DNA from: Pedosphaera sp. | GTDB lineage: Bacteria > Verrucomicrobiota > Verrucomicrobiia > Limisphaerales > Pedosphaeraceae | Direction: 5' to 3' | DNA length: 41,776 nt | Assembly (NCBI GenBank): GCA_028293285.1 | Contig: JAQGPC010000278.1 | Coordinates: 1 to 41,776 of the forward strand | Part shown: positions 16,738 to 24,871 of the stretch, piece by piece | Layout: every line of letters begins with the position of its first letter | How positions within the stretch are numbered: the first letter of the stretch is position 1 | Position numbers and translations under genes: made by a program | Notes under the pieces: generated by a model | Database searches by the model: none | Seen by the model: only the letters and a program-made list of their open reading frames with translations | What the model was told of the DNA's origin: nothing

Positions 16738-17346
16738 TTAAACGCGGCGCTTCTTGCGAGGACGGCAACCATTGTGAGGAACCGGCGTCACATCCTTGAT
16801 CACGGTCACTTCCAAGCCAATGGCCTGAAGCGCACGAATCGCGGATTCACGACCGGAACCAGGACCTTTGACACGAACTTCTACCTCGCGCATGCCGTGG
16901 GCCATCGCTTGACGGGCGGCATCCTGCGCCACTTGTTGCGCGGCGTAAGCCGTGCTCTTGCGCGAACCCTTGAAACCAACGCGCCCGGCACTTGACCAGC
17001 CCAGCAGGTTGCCGTGCAAATCAGTGATGCTCACTTGCGTGTTGTTAAAGGTCGCCAAAATGTTGGCGATGCCGTTCGAAATATTTTTGGCACCCTTGGC
17101 CTTGATGATTTTCTTGGCATTAGGATCATCGGCCAGCAGTTCTGCGGCGGTAGGGGCAGCACCAGCAACCACTACACCTTCAGCAGGCTTCGGCGCTTCA
17201 GCACCAGCGTCTGCGGCAGCCTTTTTGCTTGGCTTGGCCGCCCCGGCTTCAGCGCCGGTTTTGGCAGTCGCCTTTTCTTCAGTCGCGGCAGCTTCGGGTT
17301 TCGCTTCCTTTTTGGGAGCAGCTTTTTTCTTCGGTTCTTCAGCCAT
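16738..17346 (-). CDS. rpsK: 30S ribosomal protein S11 with long N-terminal extension
   Basis: The C-terminal 130 residues are classical S11 ([33 protein letters not shown], ending [13 protein letters not shown]), a platform protein of the small subunit. In front lies an extension of about 73 residues made almost only of Ala, Lys, Pro, Glu and Gly (starts [16 protein letters not shown]). The total of 202 residues compares with about 129 in E. coli. The ATG at 17346 follows the rpsM stop by 9 bp and no Shine-Dalgarno site is seen. No internal ATG lies near the core, which supports the long form as real. Confidence 0.97.
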   Translation of the reverse strand: MAEEPKKKAAPKKEAKPEAAATEEKATAKTGAEAGAAKPSKKAAADAGAEAPKPAEGVVVAGAAPTAAELLADDPNAKKIIKAKGAKNISNGIANILATFNNTQVSITDLHGNLLGWSSAGRVGFKGSRKSTAYAAQQVAQDAARQAMAHGMREVEVRVKGPGSGRESAIRALQAIGLEVTVIKDVTPVPHNGCRPRKKRRV

Positions 17347-17355
17347 AGTAATAAA

Positions 17356-17751
17356 TTAGTGGATGCCTGTCTTGGCGTTCGGATTGCGCTGCACGCCGAC
17401 CGTCTTGCGCGGTCCCTTGCGTGTGCGCGCATTGGTTTGGGTGCGTTGCCCGCGGACTGGCAAACCACGCAGATGGCGGATGCCGCGATAGCACTTGATG
17501 CCTTGCAACCGCTTGAGATTCATACCTAGTTCGCGTCGCAGATCGCCTTCAATGACATACTTGCCGTCTTGAATGGCGTGAACGATTTGAGACATCTGCT
17601 GCTCATTAAGGTCCTTGGCGCGGATGCTATGGTCAATCTTGGCTTTGTCCAAAATGACTTTCGCATTGACGGGCCCAATGCCGTAAATGTATCGCAGCGC
17701 AATATCAATGCGCTTCTCACCGGGAATTTCTACACCTATAATACGTGCCAT
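17356..17751 (-). CDS. rpsM: 30S ribosomal protein S13
   Basis: The 131-residue protein begins [21 protein letters not shown], has the helix-two-turn-helix core ([14 protein letters not shown]), and ends with the basic tail [18 protein letters not shown] that reaches the P-site tRNA. It contacts L5 across the subunit bridge. An AAGGAT about 9 nt upstream of the ATG is one of the few Shine-Dalgarno-like sites in this cluster; it lies inside the end of rpmJ. Confidence 0.99.
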   Translation of the reverse strand: MARIIGVEIPGEKRIDIALRYIYGIGPVNAKVILDKAKIDHSIRAKDLNEQQMSQIVHAIQDGKYVIEGDLRRELGMNLKRLQGIKCYRGIRHLRGLPVRGQRTQTNARTRKGPRKTVGVQRNPNAKTGIH

Positions 17752-17757
17752 ATAAAA

Positions 17758-17871
17758 TTATCCTTGCCGCTGTTTATGACGTTGATTCGTGCAAATGACA
17801 CGAATGACGCCTTTGCGCCGGATGACTTTGCAATTTTCGCAAAGCTTCTTAACTGATGCGCGAACTTTCAT
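17758..17871 (-). CDS. rpmJ: 50S ribosomal protein L36 (zinc form)
   Basis: A 37-residue protein, [20 protein letters not shown]... ending HKQRQG. Cys11, Cys14, Cys27 and His32 give the C-x2-C-x12-C-x4-H zinc site of the zinc-binding L36 form. It overlaps the end of infA by four bases (ATGA), indicating coupled translation, and lies 6 bp before rpsM. It sits in its usual place between infA and rpsM and is shorter than most gene-finding length limits. Confidence 0.97.
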   Translation of the reverse strand: MKVRASVKKLCENCKVIRRKGVIRVICTNQRHKQRQG

Positions 17872-18092
17872 ACTTTTTCTTGATTCCAAATTATGCAGCC
17901 TGTCGATAAATCGAAAGGCGACATTTCCAACATTACTTTGTCTCCAGGTGCCAGATGAACCGCGTTCACTCGTGCCCTGCGTTTAAAATGCGCCATTACC
18001 CGATGTCCATTGGCCAACTCGACCCGGTACACCGCGTTTGTAAGCGCTTCCACTACTGCACCTTCAACTTTGATGGCGTCCTCTCGGGCCAC
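17868..18092 (-). CDS. infA: translation initiation factor IF-1
   Basis: This 74-residue protein is one OB-fold S1-like domain: [17 protein letters not shown], then [19 protein letters not shown] and [19 protein letters not shown]-1 occupies the A site of the 30S subunit during initiation. The start codon is GTG, with GGAG 8 nt upstream. The gene starts inside the 3' end of map: the reading frames overlap by 40 bases. Its stop overlaps the rpmJ start by four bases. Confidence 0.98.
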   Translation of the reverse strand: MAREDAIKVEGAVVEALTNAVYRVELANGHRVMAHFKRRARVNAVHLAPGDKVMLEMSPFDLSTGCIIWNQEKV

Positions 18093-18829
18093 GTTAAAAT
18101 CTCCGGTTCAGATTCGGTGATCAGCACCGTATGCTCAAAATGGGCAGACAGTGAACCATCTTGCGTTACCACTGTCCAGCCATCATTCAAAATTTTTACT
18201 CCGGCCGATCCCGCATTAACCATTGGCTCAATTGCCAAAGTCATGCCCGGACGCAACTTGGGAGACGACTTGCCATCAACAAAGTTCGGCACTTGCGGTT
18301 CTTCATGCATTGACCGCCCTACTCCGTGCCCTACGAACTCACGCACAACGCTAAATCCATTACTTTCCACGTAGGTCTGAATCGCGCGCGAAATATCCAC
18401 GACGCGCTTTCCTGGAACCGCCTGCGCAATTCCTTCCTGCAGAGATTTTTCCGTCACGTCCATCAATCTCTGCGCCAGCACACTACAACCGCCAACTGGA
18501 ACTGTCCGTGCGGTGTCCCCGATGAACCCGTTATAAACCACACCCACGTCCAGACTGATAATATCACCAAATTCAACCCGTCTCGCGCCAGCCAGACCAT
18601 GAACCACTTGGTCATTCACCGAAATGCAGATCTGGCACGGATACTTCCGATATCCCAAAAACGCGCTCTTTCCGCCGTAATGCTTGATGCGTGTTGCTGC
18701 ATAAGCATCAATCTCTTTCGTCGTCATGCCCGGCTTGATCCAAGCTGCGACATCATTCAAAACCGAACCGGCAACCGTGCATGCTGGCCGCATTGCTTCA
18801 AGGTCACGTTCATTTTTTAAAATGATCAT
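18053..18829 (-). CDS. map: type I methionine aminopeptidase
   Basis: The 258-residue enzyme removes the initiator Met from nascent proteins. The pita-bread fold is clear. The metal ligands are the two Asp of LDVGVVYNGFIGDTART, the His of FVGHGVGRSMHE, the Glu of LAIEPMV, and the Glu in AHFEHTV. NDQVVHG holds the substrate-binding His. The enzyme normally ends near EILT; here a 12-residue tail ([12 protein letters not shown]) continues over the infA start. adk, often found between secY and map, is missing. No Shine-Dalgarno site is seen. Confidence 0.98.
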   Translation of the reverse strand: MIILKNERDLEAMRPACTVAGSVLNDVAAWIKPGMTTKEIDAYAATRIKHYGGKSAFLGYRKYPCQICISVNDQVVHGLAGARRVEFGDIISLDVGVVYNGFIGDTARTVPVGGCSVLAQRLMDVTEKSLQEGIAQAVPGKRVVDISRAIQTYVESNGFSVVREFVGHGVGRSMHEEPQVPNFVDGKSSPKLRPGMTLAIEPMVNAGSAGVKILNDGWTVVTQDGSLSAHFEHTVLITESEPEILTWPERTPSKLKVQ

Positions 18830-18892
18830 TTTAGCCAGCTCAAGTTTGCGAATGTAGCATAAAACTGGTTTATGACTACCCCGCTTTGCTCT

Positions 18893-19837
18893 TTAAATTC
18901 TACCCTTAAGCCTTGGCCCACTGCCCCCGCGACCGCCACGACCACCCTTCAGGAAGCCATCGTAATTCCGCATGACCAGATGTGATTCCATCTGACGCAT
19001 GGTATCCAGCAATACACCGACCAAAATCAACATACTGGTTCCACCAAAGAAAGTAGCCACCGGATATGGAATATTCATTTGCCGGGCAAGAATGATGGGA
19101 ATCACCGCAATTACCGTTAAGAAAACTGCGCCTGCCAAAGTAATACGACTCATGGCATGATGCAAAAAGTTGCTCGTGGCCTGGCCGGGACGCACACCGG
19201 GAATATATCCCCCGTTCTTCTTAAGATCGTCGGCAATCTGCAATTCATTGAACTGGGTGGCCGTCCAGAAATACGAGAAAAACAAAATCATCAACGTATA
19301 TACTATCAGATACATCAAGGCACCTTCAGACAGTGAATTGGAAATGGTCTTGAGAAACTTGAGCTTGGGGTAGCCGCTGCCAAGGAATTGAAATCCCTTT
19401 TGTGGCACCATCAAAATTGCCTGGGCAAAAATGATCGGCATTACACCCGCGAAGTTCAATCGTAAAGGCAGGAACGATGTGCCGCCTGAATAGACTTTAC
19501 GACCCACTGCACGCTGAGCGTATTGCACCGGTATTTTCCGTTGTGCTTGTGTGACGGCAATAACGCCTGCCACAACGATAATAAGCAAACCTACCAACAT
19601 TGCACCGGTTCCGAGCAGATGAAATTTACTGTCACCACCCGCCGGGAAAAACATGTCCTTGAGGCTTTGGGCTGCCATCGGCAGTCGCGCCAAAATACCA
19701 ATGGTAATTACCAGCGATATCCCGTTACCAATACCACGTTCTGTAATCTGTTCTCCCAACCACATTAGCAGCAAAGTTCCGGTAGTCAGGATCAATACTG
19801 TCTGGATGCGATACCACCAGATTTTATCATAGAGCAC
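18893..19837 (-). CDS. secY: SecY, C-terminal part (helices 4-10) after in-frame TAG
   Basis: These 314 codons continue the secY frame directly after the TAG at 19838-19840. They encode LMWLGEQITERGIGNGIS, the strongest SecY signature, then helices 5-10, including the cytoplasmic loop VPVQYAQRAVGRK and GGYIPGVRPGQAT. The last 25 residues are a Gly/Arg-rich tail (GGRGGRGGSGPRLKGRI) not found in E. coli SecY. A GTG stands immediately after the TAG and AAGG lies 7 nt upstream of it, so a separate start is possible. The alternatives are a sequence error, suppression, or a true nonsense mutation. SecY is essential, so an inactive sole copy is unlikely. Confidence 0.85.
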   Translation of the reverse strand: MLYDKIWWYRIQTVLILTTGTLLLMWLGEQITERGIGNGISLVITIGILARLPMAAQSLKDMFFPAGGDSKFHLLGTGAMLVGLLIIVVAGVIAVTQAQRKIPVQYAQRAVGRKVYSGGTSFLPLRLNFAGVMPIIFAQAILMVPQKGFQFLGSGYPKLKFLKTISNSLSEGALMYLIVYTLMILFFSYFWTATQFNELQIADDLKKNGGYIPGVRPGQATSNFLHHAMSRITLAGAVFLTVIAVIPIILARQMNIPYPVATFFGGTSMLILVGVLLDTMRQMESHLVMRNYDGFLKGGRGGRGGSGPRLKGRI

Positions 19838-19840
19838 CTA
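19838..19840 (-). other. in-frame TAG interrupting secY
   Basis: The minus-strand frame reads CAA GGC AAG TAG GTG CTC TAT, with SecY homology continuous on both sides. TAG is the ordinary stop of several neighbouring genes (acetyltransferase at 6919, PQQ protein at 8593, DUF5009 copy 2 at 11116, MFS at 12945), so a general reassignment of TAG is not supported. Confidence 0.95.
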
Positions 19841-20299
19841 CTTGCCTTGGAAGTTTGGAAAAATACTTTGGGGATTTTCCCAACCAATCGCCATGAACAA
19901 TCCTTGTCCCAGGCAAAGGAGCACGGTCAAATAGCGGCTATACTTGATAATTTTTACGCGGCCACCCTCTTCCCGGGCCAACTTGCTCAATGTCGGCACT
20001 ACTGCCGTGAGCAATTGTATTACAATTGTCGCACTGATATAGGGCATGATTCCCAACGCACCCACTGCGCAATTTTCCAATGCCCCGCCGGTGAAAAGGC
20101 TGTACATGCCCAAAACCGATGAGCCGTCAGCATGCAAGGTCTTGAAATATGCCGCGAGCGCCGCGCCATCCAAGCCAGGGATGCGGACGTACGCCGCCAA
20201 ACGGCAAATGGCCAGCACCAACATGGTGAACAGAATCCGTGACTTCAGTTCCGGAATCTTGAAGCAGTTGCTGAATGTATTGGCAATGGAAGCAAGCAT
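19838..20299 (-). CDS. secY: SecY, N-terminal part (helices 1-3)
   Basis: These 153 codons hold the N-terminus of the protein-conducting channel: MLASIANTFSNCFKIPELKSR, helix 1, the plug region (GLDGAALAAYF...GVLGMYSLFTGGAL type), helix 2 (MPYISATIVIQLLTAVVP) and helix 3. The frame stops at TAG just after PNFQGK, in the extracytoplasmic loop between helices 3 and 4. It lies 17 bp after rplO in the normal spc order. No Shine-Dalgarno site is seen before the ATG. Confidence 0.88.
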   Translation of the reverse strand: MLASIANTFSNCFKIPELKSRILFTMLVLAICRLAAYVRIPGLDGAALAAYFKTLHADGSSVLGMYSLFTGGALENCAVGALGIMPYISATIVIQLLTAVVPTLSKLAREEGGRVKIIKYSRYLTVLLCLGQGLFMAIGWENPQSIFPNFQGK

Positions 20300-20316
20300 G
20301 AATCAGTAAAAAGATC

Positions 20317-20790
20317 TTAAGCTTTGGTCCGCGCTACTGGTTTTTTGACGATGAGTTCGCACTTTCCACCCTTCGCTTCAATCTTTGTGCGGGCAGAAGC
20401 GCTGAAAGCATGTGCGCTAACAGTGAGCTTTCTGGTCACTTCCCCAGCCCCAAGAATTTTGATCCTGGCAAGGCGTCCATTGGCTAGTCCGATGCTGCGC
20501 AAGGCAGCTTCGTCCACATGTGCGCCTTCTTCGAAATTGTTCAAGGCTTCCAGATTCACTGGAATGTATTCCACAGTATGCTCGGCATTATTGAAACCGC
20601 GCTTGGGCATACGGCGGAAAAGCGGCATTTGACCGCCTTCGAAACTGGGGCGGATGGAACTGCCGGAACGTGCGGATTGGCCTTTGCCACCGCGTCCGCT
20701 GGTCTTGCCGTGCCCGCTGGATTCACCCTGACCCAGACGCTTGCGACGGTGCTTGGAGCCGGGACGTGGTTTAAGATCGTGTAAACGCAT
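20317..20790 (-). CDS. rplO: 50S ribosomal protein L15
   Basis: The 157-residue protein opens MRLHDLKPRPGSKHRRKRLGQG followed by SGHGKTSGRGGKGQSARSG, the glycine-rich arm typical of L15, then EGGQMPLFRRMPKRGF. L15 is a late-assembly protein of the large subunit. It follows rpsE by only 4 bp, so rpmD (L30), which usually lies between them, is absent. The start context is CTTAAGTTTATG without a Shine-Dalgarno site. Confidence 0.99.
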   Translation of the reverse strand: MRLHDLKPRPGSKHRRKRLGQGESSGHGKTSGRGGKGQSARSGSSIRPSFEGGQMPLFRRMPKRGFNNAEHTVEYIPVNLEALNNFEEGAHVDEAALRSIGLANGRLARIKILGAGEVTRKLTVSAHAFSASARTKIEAKGGKCELIVKKPVARTKA

Positions 20791-20794
20791 AAAC

Positions 20795-21445
20795 TTAAGC
20801 TGTAACTGTTGTTGCTGCGGTTGGCGCTATAGGTGCTTCCACCTTTTTTACGGCAATACCGCGACTGCGGAAAATTTCTTCGCGCAAACGAAGTGAGCGC
20901 AAAGCCTTCAGAGTGGCTTTCACCACATTGGATGGGTTATTCGAACCGAGCGATTTGCTCAAAATATCTTTCACACCAGCGGATTCCAAAACGGCACGCA
21001 CGGTCTTGCCGGCGATGATGCCCGTTCCGGGAGAGGCGGGACGCAAAAGGATTTTGGCGCCGTCATAGTGCGAGAAAATTTCATGCGGAATCGTCGCATT
21101 GACAATGGACACGGAAACCATGTGCTGCCGGGCCAACTCGCCACCTTTACGGATCGCATCAGCCACTTCGCTGGCCTTGCCCAAGCCTAGGCCCACACGG
21201 CCACGCTTGTCACCCACAACTACGAGAGCGCTGAAGTTGAAACGGCGACCGCCCTTTACAACCTTTGCGGAACGATTAATAAATACGACCTTCTCGGTCA
21301 ATTCCTGGGACGGCGTCCCGTCGAGGTTAAACTCAGGTGCATCACCCGGGGGCTTGCCACGGCGCGGGGAACGGCCACCAAAGCCGCGTCCACCACCACC
21401 ACGAGAGTCACCAGGACCACCACCACTTTTAGTTATTTCAGCCAC
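20795..21445 (-). CDS. rpsE: 30S ribosomal protein S5 with Gly/Arg-rich N-terminus
   Basis: The S5 core has the double-stranded RNA-binding fold ([29 protein letters not shown]) and the C-terminal domain ([23 protein letters not shown]), and acts in decoding accuracy. The 216 residues exceed the usual 165 or so. An N-terminal region of about 48 residues is rich in Gly and Arg ([23 protein letters not shown]), and an Ala/Thr tail ends the protein. The start codon is GTG at 21443-21445, with no Shine-Dalgarno site. Confidence 0.98.
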   Translation of the reverse strand: MAEITKSGGGPGDSRGGGGRGFGGRSPRRGKPPGDAPEFNLDGTPSQELTEKVVFINRSAKVVKGGRRFNFSALVVVGDKRGRVGLGLGKASEVADAIRKGGELARQHMVSVSIVNATIPHEIFSHYDGAKILLRPASPGTGIIAGKTVRAVLESAGVKDILSKSLGSNNPSNVVKATLKALRSLRLREEIFRSRGIAVKKVEAPIAPTAATTVTA

Positions 21446-21463
21446 AGTATTCTTTTGGTTGGA

Positions 21464-21829
21464 TTAAAATTGTAAACCGGCTTCACGAGCCGCGTCCGCC
21501 AGCGCTTTCACCTTGCCGTGATAACGCTTGGTGCCGCGGTCAAAAACCACATGCTTGATTCCCTTGCTCTGCGCCGTCTGCGCGGCCAAAGTTCCGATCG
21601 TCTTGGCGGAAGGAACATTCGCCGCCATTTTTTCACGGTCAGGCGTCGTTTTGCTCAAGGTCGAGGCCGCAGCAATGGTCACGCCGGCGGTATCATCGAT
21701 AAATTGAACATGAATGTTTTGGTTGGTAAAGCAAACGCTCATGCGGGGGCGTTCCTTCGTGCCGATAACTTTCTTACGAATGCGCCAGTGACGAAGCTGC
21801 CCTAATCTTTGTTTCTTTTCAGTTCTCAT
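21464..21829 (-). CDS. rplR: 50S ribosomal protein L18
   Basis: The 121-residue protein has the L18 core: RKKVIGTKERPRMSVCFTNQNIHVQFIDD and the C-terminal GIKHVVFDRGTKRYHGKVKALADAAREAGL. L18 binds 5S rRNA together with L5 in the central protuberance. The length is normal. It lies 18 bp upstream of rpsE and 45 bp after rplF. Confidence 0.99.
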   Translation of the reverse strand: MRTEKKQRLGQLRHWRIRKKVIGTKERPRMSVCFTNQNIHVQFIDDTAGVTIAAASTLSKTTPDREKMAANVPSAKTIGTLAAQTAQSKGIKHVVFDRGTKRYHGKVKALADAAREAGLQF

Positions 21830-21874
21830 TTTTTTAGGGTCACGGAATTGCCGTAACCATTTCTTGATTCTTAA

Positions 21875-22411
21875 TTATTGAACAGTCTTGCCTTCCTTAC
21901 GGACCACATGCTCATCGGCATAACGCACACCCTTGCCCTTATAAGGCTCCGGCGGATAATAGCTGCGGATTTCTGCGGCGACCCGGCCGACCAATTGCTT
22001 GTCGGGACCTTCGATCGTTAATTTCGTATTCTCTTCCACCGTCACCTTGATCTGGTCAGGTATGGGATAAAGAATCGGATGGGAATAGCCCAAGCTCAGG
22101 TTCACAGCCTTGCCTTGCACGGCAGCCTTGAAACCAACGCCTTGAATACCCAATCGTTTGACAAATCCTTCGCTCACTCCCTTGACCATGTTATTGACCA
22201 GGGCGCGGCTCAGACCATGCATCGCTTTCGCTTCCGCATCTTCGCCATCGCGGCTGACGACAACTTTATCCCCATCCACCTTGATGCTGGTGCGGCGATG
22301 TAATTCGAGATCGAGCTTGCCTTTCGGTCCTTCGACCGAAACTTTGCGACCACTCACGCTCACCTTGACTTTAGGCGGCAGTGCTATCGGCTGTTTTCCA
22401 ATGCGTGACAT
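21875..22411 (-). CDS. rplF: 50S ribosomal protein L6
   Basis: The 178-residue protein has the two repeated L6 domains: MSRIGKQPIALPPKVKVSVSG and, in the second, the family signature PEPYKGKGVRYADE. L6 sits near the factor-binding site of the large subunit. Start context AAAGTTATG, no Shine-Dalgarno site. Length and position (rpsH-rplF-rplR) are standard. Confidence 0.99.
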   Translation of the reverse strand: MSRIGKQPIALPPKVKVSVSGRKVSVEGPKGKLDLELHRRTSIKVDGDKVVVSRDGEDAEAKAMHGLSRALVNNMVKGVSEGFVKRLGIQGVGFKAAVQGKAVNLSLGYSHPILYPIPDQIKVTVEENTKLTIEGPDKQLVGRVAAEIRSYYPPEPYKGKGVRYADEHVVRKEGKTVQ

Positions 22412-22429
22412 AACTTTACTTTAAAAAAT

Positions 22430-22816
22430 TTACCAAACGTAACAAATCAATTCGCCGCCCAAATTTTGTTTGCGGGCCTGCGTGCCGGTCATCACCCCTT
22501 GCGAGGTGGAAACCACGGAGATGCCCAGACCGCCGCGAACGCGCGGGATATCGGTCGAGCCGACATAGCGGCGCAACCCCGGGGAGCTGACGCGGCGCAA
22601 TCCTTCGATCACACTCCGCTTGCCTTCGTACTTCAGCTTCATCTTGATCTTCTTGATGCCCTTGCCCTCAACTGCGACTTCGGCCACATAGCCTTCGCTC
22701 TTGAGAATATTCGCAATGCTCTCCTTCATTTTGGAGTGCGGCATTTCAATCACCGGCAACTGCACGCGACTGGCGTTGCGGATGCGGGTCAACATGTCAG
22801 AAATTGTATCAGTCAT
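22430..22816 (-). CDS. rpsH: 30S ribosomal protein S8
   Basis: The 128-residue protein begins MTDTISDMLTRIRNASRVQL and ends with the S8 signature GLGISVVSTSQGVMTGTQAR and a terminal GGELICYVW. S8 binds the central domain of 16S rRNA and in E. coli represses the spc operon by binding its mRNA at rplX-rplE. Start context AAAGTTATG. It lies 4 bp after rpsN. Confidence 0.99.
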   Translation of the reverse strand: MTDTISDMLTRIRNASRVQLPVIEMPHSKMKESIANILKSEGYVAEVAVEGKGIKKIKMKLKYEGKRSVIEGLRRVSSPGLRRYVGSTDIPRVRGGLGISVVSTSQGVMTGTQARKQNLGGELICYVW

Positions 22817-22820
22817 AACT

Positions 22821-23090
22821 TTACCAACTGGCTTTCGTCACACCGGGGATCAAACCGTTCAGCGCTGCTTCCCGGAACGTCATACGCGAGCAGCTAAATT
22901 TGCGCAAATAACCATGACGCCGTCCGCTCATCGAGCAGCGGTTCACCACCCGGGTGGGGCTGGCATTGCGTGGCAACTTGGACAGAGCGGCATAATCGCC
23001 CTTGGCCTTCAACTCCGCGCGCAAGGCGGCGTACTTCTTCACCGTTTCGGCTTTTTTCTTATTGCGCTCCAACCATGATTTCTTGGCCAT
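22821..23090 (-). CDS. rpsN: 30S ribosomal protein S14 (zinc-free long form)
   Basis: The 89-residue protein begins [20 protein letters not shown] and contains [15 protein letters not shown] and [17 protein letters not shown]. It is the long type without the two CxxC pairs of the zinc form; only two Cys remain near the conserved loop. S14 joins late in the small-subunit head. AAGGA 9 nt upstream of the ATG is one of the few Shine-Dalgarno-like sites here. Confidence 0.99.
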   Translation of the reverse strand: MAKKSWLERNKKKAETVKKYAALRAELKAKGDYAALSKLPRNASPTRVVNRCSMSGRRHGYLRKFSCSRMTFREAALNGLIPGVTKASW

Positions 23091-23093
23091 AAA

Positions 23094-23639
23094 TTATCTT
23101 CCTTCAGCAAACGGCATTCCCATCAGTTTCAACAAGTCCAGCGCTTCTTCATCCGTCGGCGCGCTGGTCACAATAGTGATGTCCATGCCTTGTTGCCGTT
23201 TAATCTTATCGAGTTCAATTTCCGGAAAAATCGTCTGGTCGGAAACGCCCAGCGAATAATTTCCACGTCCGTCAAACGAACGGGTCGAGATCCCGCGAAA
23301 GTCACGAATACGTGGCAACGCCGCCGCGACCAGGCGGTCAAAAAATTCATACATTTGCTCGCGGCGCAAGGTGACGCGGCAGCCGATGGGCTGGTTTTCG
23401 CGCAGCTTGAAATTTGCGATGCTCTTGCGGGACTTGCTGATGACCGGCTTGCGCCCGGTGATCATGGCGAGGTCTTTCGCGGCATCATCAATCGCACCCT
23501 TTTCCAGGGAAGCGCTCACGCCCATGTTCACGACGATTTTTTCCATGCGTGGAACCTGGTGAACATTGGTGTACTTCCGCTTTTCAATCAAAGCGGGTTG
23601 CACTTCTTTAACAAATTTTTCGTAGAGTCTTGATTTCAT
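23094..23639 (-). CDS. rplE: 50S ribosomal protein L5
   Basis: The 181-residue protein has L5 landmarks: the N-terminal [12 protein letters not shown], the [14 protein letters not shown] strand, [23 protein letters not shown], and [20 protein letters not shown] near the end. L5 binds 5S rRNA and contacts P-site tRNA. The gene lies 3 bp upstream of rpsN and 44 bp after rplX. Confidence 0.99.
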   Translation of the reverse strand: MKSRLYEKFVKEVQPALIEKRKYTNVHQVPRMEKIVVNMGVSASLEKGAIDDAAKDLAMITGRKPVISKSRKSIANFKLRENQPIGCRVTLRREQMYEFFDRLVAAALPRIRDFRGISTRSFDGRGNYSLGVSDQTIFPEIELDKIKRQQGMDITIVTSAPTDEEALDLLKLMGMPFAEGR

Positions 23640-23683
23640 TTCGCTATTTTCCGGATTTTGCCGGAGCGTTTAACTTATTATTT

Positions 23684-23962
23684 TTATTCTTTCGCTGCTG
23701 GAGCTGTGCCGCGTTTGGAGGCGCGCTCGTCAAATTTTTCGACCGCCATCACGTTGGAAACGTGGACAGTGCCTTCGCGCTCGATGATGGCGCCTTGAGG
23801 ATTGTTCTGGTTCTTGCGCATATGCTTCTTGATCATGCGCACACCTTCGACAACCACCCGCTGCTTTTTGGACTCAATGGAGAGCACTTTGCCGCGTTTG
23901 CCTTTTTCGGCTCCGGCGATTACCACCACTTCGTCCCCTTTTTTAACATGAAATCTCGTCAT
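23684..23962 (-). CDS. rplX: 50S ribosomal protein L24
   Basis: The 92-residue protein has the KOW motif at its N-terminus (FHVKKGDEVVVIAGAEKGKRGKVL), followed by RVVVEGVRMIKKHMR. L24 starts large-subunit assembly by binding the 5' part of 23S rRNA. A short Ala/Lys-rich tail (KRGTAPAAKE) ends the protein, which is slightly short for the family. It lies 4 bp after rplN; start context GAAGTTATG. Confidence 0.99.
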   Translation of the reverse strand: MTRFHVKKGDEVVVIAGAEKGKRGKVLSIESKKQRVVVEGVRMIKKHMRKNQNNPQGAIIEREGTVHVSNVMAVEKFDERASKRGTAPAAKE

Positions 23963-23966
23963 AACT

Positions 23967-24332
23967 TCAAATCACTTCCGGTGCGAGCGACACAATCTTC
24001 ATGAACTTCTTGTCACGCAATTCGCGTGCGACAGGTCCAAAGATACGAGTGCCGCGAGGGTTATGTTCCTTGTCGATGATGACAATGGCGTTACTGTCAA
24101 AGCGGAGATATGAACCATCCGTCCGACGGATTGGCTGGCGGGTGCGGACCACCACGGCATCAACCACGTCGCCCTTTTTTACTGTGCCATCCGGCGCAGC
24201 TTCTTTGATATGTGCCTTGATGACATCACCAATGATAGCGTACCGCTGGTTGCGGCCAATCACGCCAATTGCCGCAGCGCGCTTTGCGCCACTGTTGTCG
24301 GCTACCTCTAAAATGGAACGTATCTGTAACAT
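23967..24332 (-). CDS. rplN: 50S ribosomal protein L14
   Basis: The 121-residue protein begins [19 protein letters not shown]; the rest shows the L14 pattern [28 protein letters not shown] and [13 protein letters not shown]. It lies at the subunit interface and forms bridge B8. Length is standard. The start context TAAAGATTTATG is identical to that of rpsS. Confidence 0.99.
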   Translation of the reverse strand: MLQIRSILEVADNSGAKRAAAIGVIGRNQRYAIIGDVIKAHIKEAAPDGTVKKGDVVDAVVVRTRQPIRRTDGSYLRFDSNAIVIIDKEHNPRGTRIFGPVARELRDKKFMKIVSLAPEVI

Positions 24333-24344
24333 AAATCTTTAGCG

Positions 24345-24647
24345 TTAAGCTGCCACTGCGCCGACATCAACATTCTTCTCAATCACTTCCACCAAGCGCC
24401 AGTTTTTGGTCTTGGACAATGGCCGCGTCTCCTGGATGCGTACCTTGTCGCCAACCTTGGCTTCGCTCTTCTCGTCGTGCGCGTAAAACTTGCTGTAACC
24501 CGTGACGACCTTCTTGTAACGGGGATGCGGAAAACGCCGCTCCACTCGTACGATGATGGTCTTGGTCATCTTGTTGGAAATCACTTCGCCAATGCGTTCC
24601 TTGCGCTGGCCACGGTCTGTCTTTTCGATATTGGTTGCTTCAGCCAT
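24345..24647 (-). CDS. rpsQ: 30S ribosomal protein S17
   Basis: The 100-residue protein has the S17 OB-fold: [35 protein letters not shown], then [36 protein letters not shown]17 binds 16S rRNA helices 7 and 11. The ATG at 24647 gives a normal N-terminus and starts 10 bp past rpmC; an in-frame extension reaching 24698 would lie inside rpmC and is not typical of the family. Confidence 0.98.
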   Translation of the reverse strand: MAEATNIEKTDRGQRKERIGEVISNKMTKTIIVRVERRFPHPRYKKVVTGYSKFYAHDEKSEAKVGDKVRIQETRPLSKTKNWRLVEVIEKNVDVGAVAA

Positions 24648-24657
24648 ACAAAATGGG

Positions 24658-24861
24658 TTATGCCGCTTTACTGCGTAGTTGTGTGATCCGGGTTTCAATC
24701 CGGGCGATGTCCTTCCGCAACAGCCGTAAACGCGAGGGCTTCTCGAGTTGACTGCTGGCCTGTTGCAAACGCAAATTGAACATCTCCTGCCGTAAATCGC
24801 GGCTCAGTGCCGACAATTCATCCAGGGTCGCATCTTTAATTTTTGGGTCCGACATTTTCAT
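24658..24861 (-). CDS. rpmC: 50S ribosomal protein L29
   Basis: The 67-residue protein is the two-helix L29: [50 protein letters not shown] in outline. It lies at the tunnel exit and contacts trigger factor and SRP. Two starts, ATG at 24861 or 24855, are equally possible. It is 10 bp after rplP. Confidence 0.97.
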   Translation of the reverse strand: MKMSDPKIKDATLDELSALSRDLRQEMFNLRLQQASSQLEKPSRLRLLRKDIARIETRITQLRSKAA

Positions 24862-24871
24862 AAACTCTAAC

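Noticed and set aside
19838-19840. Reassignment of TAG to an amino acid in this organism
   Set aside because: Several neighbouring genes end at TAG exactly where their families end, including one overlapping the next start codon.
24648-24698. 17-codon N-terminal extension of S17
   Set aside because: It lies wholly within the end of rpmC and gives residues not seen in the family; ATG at 24647 fits.
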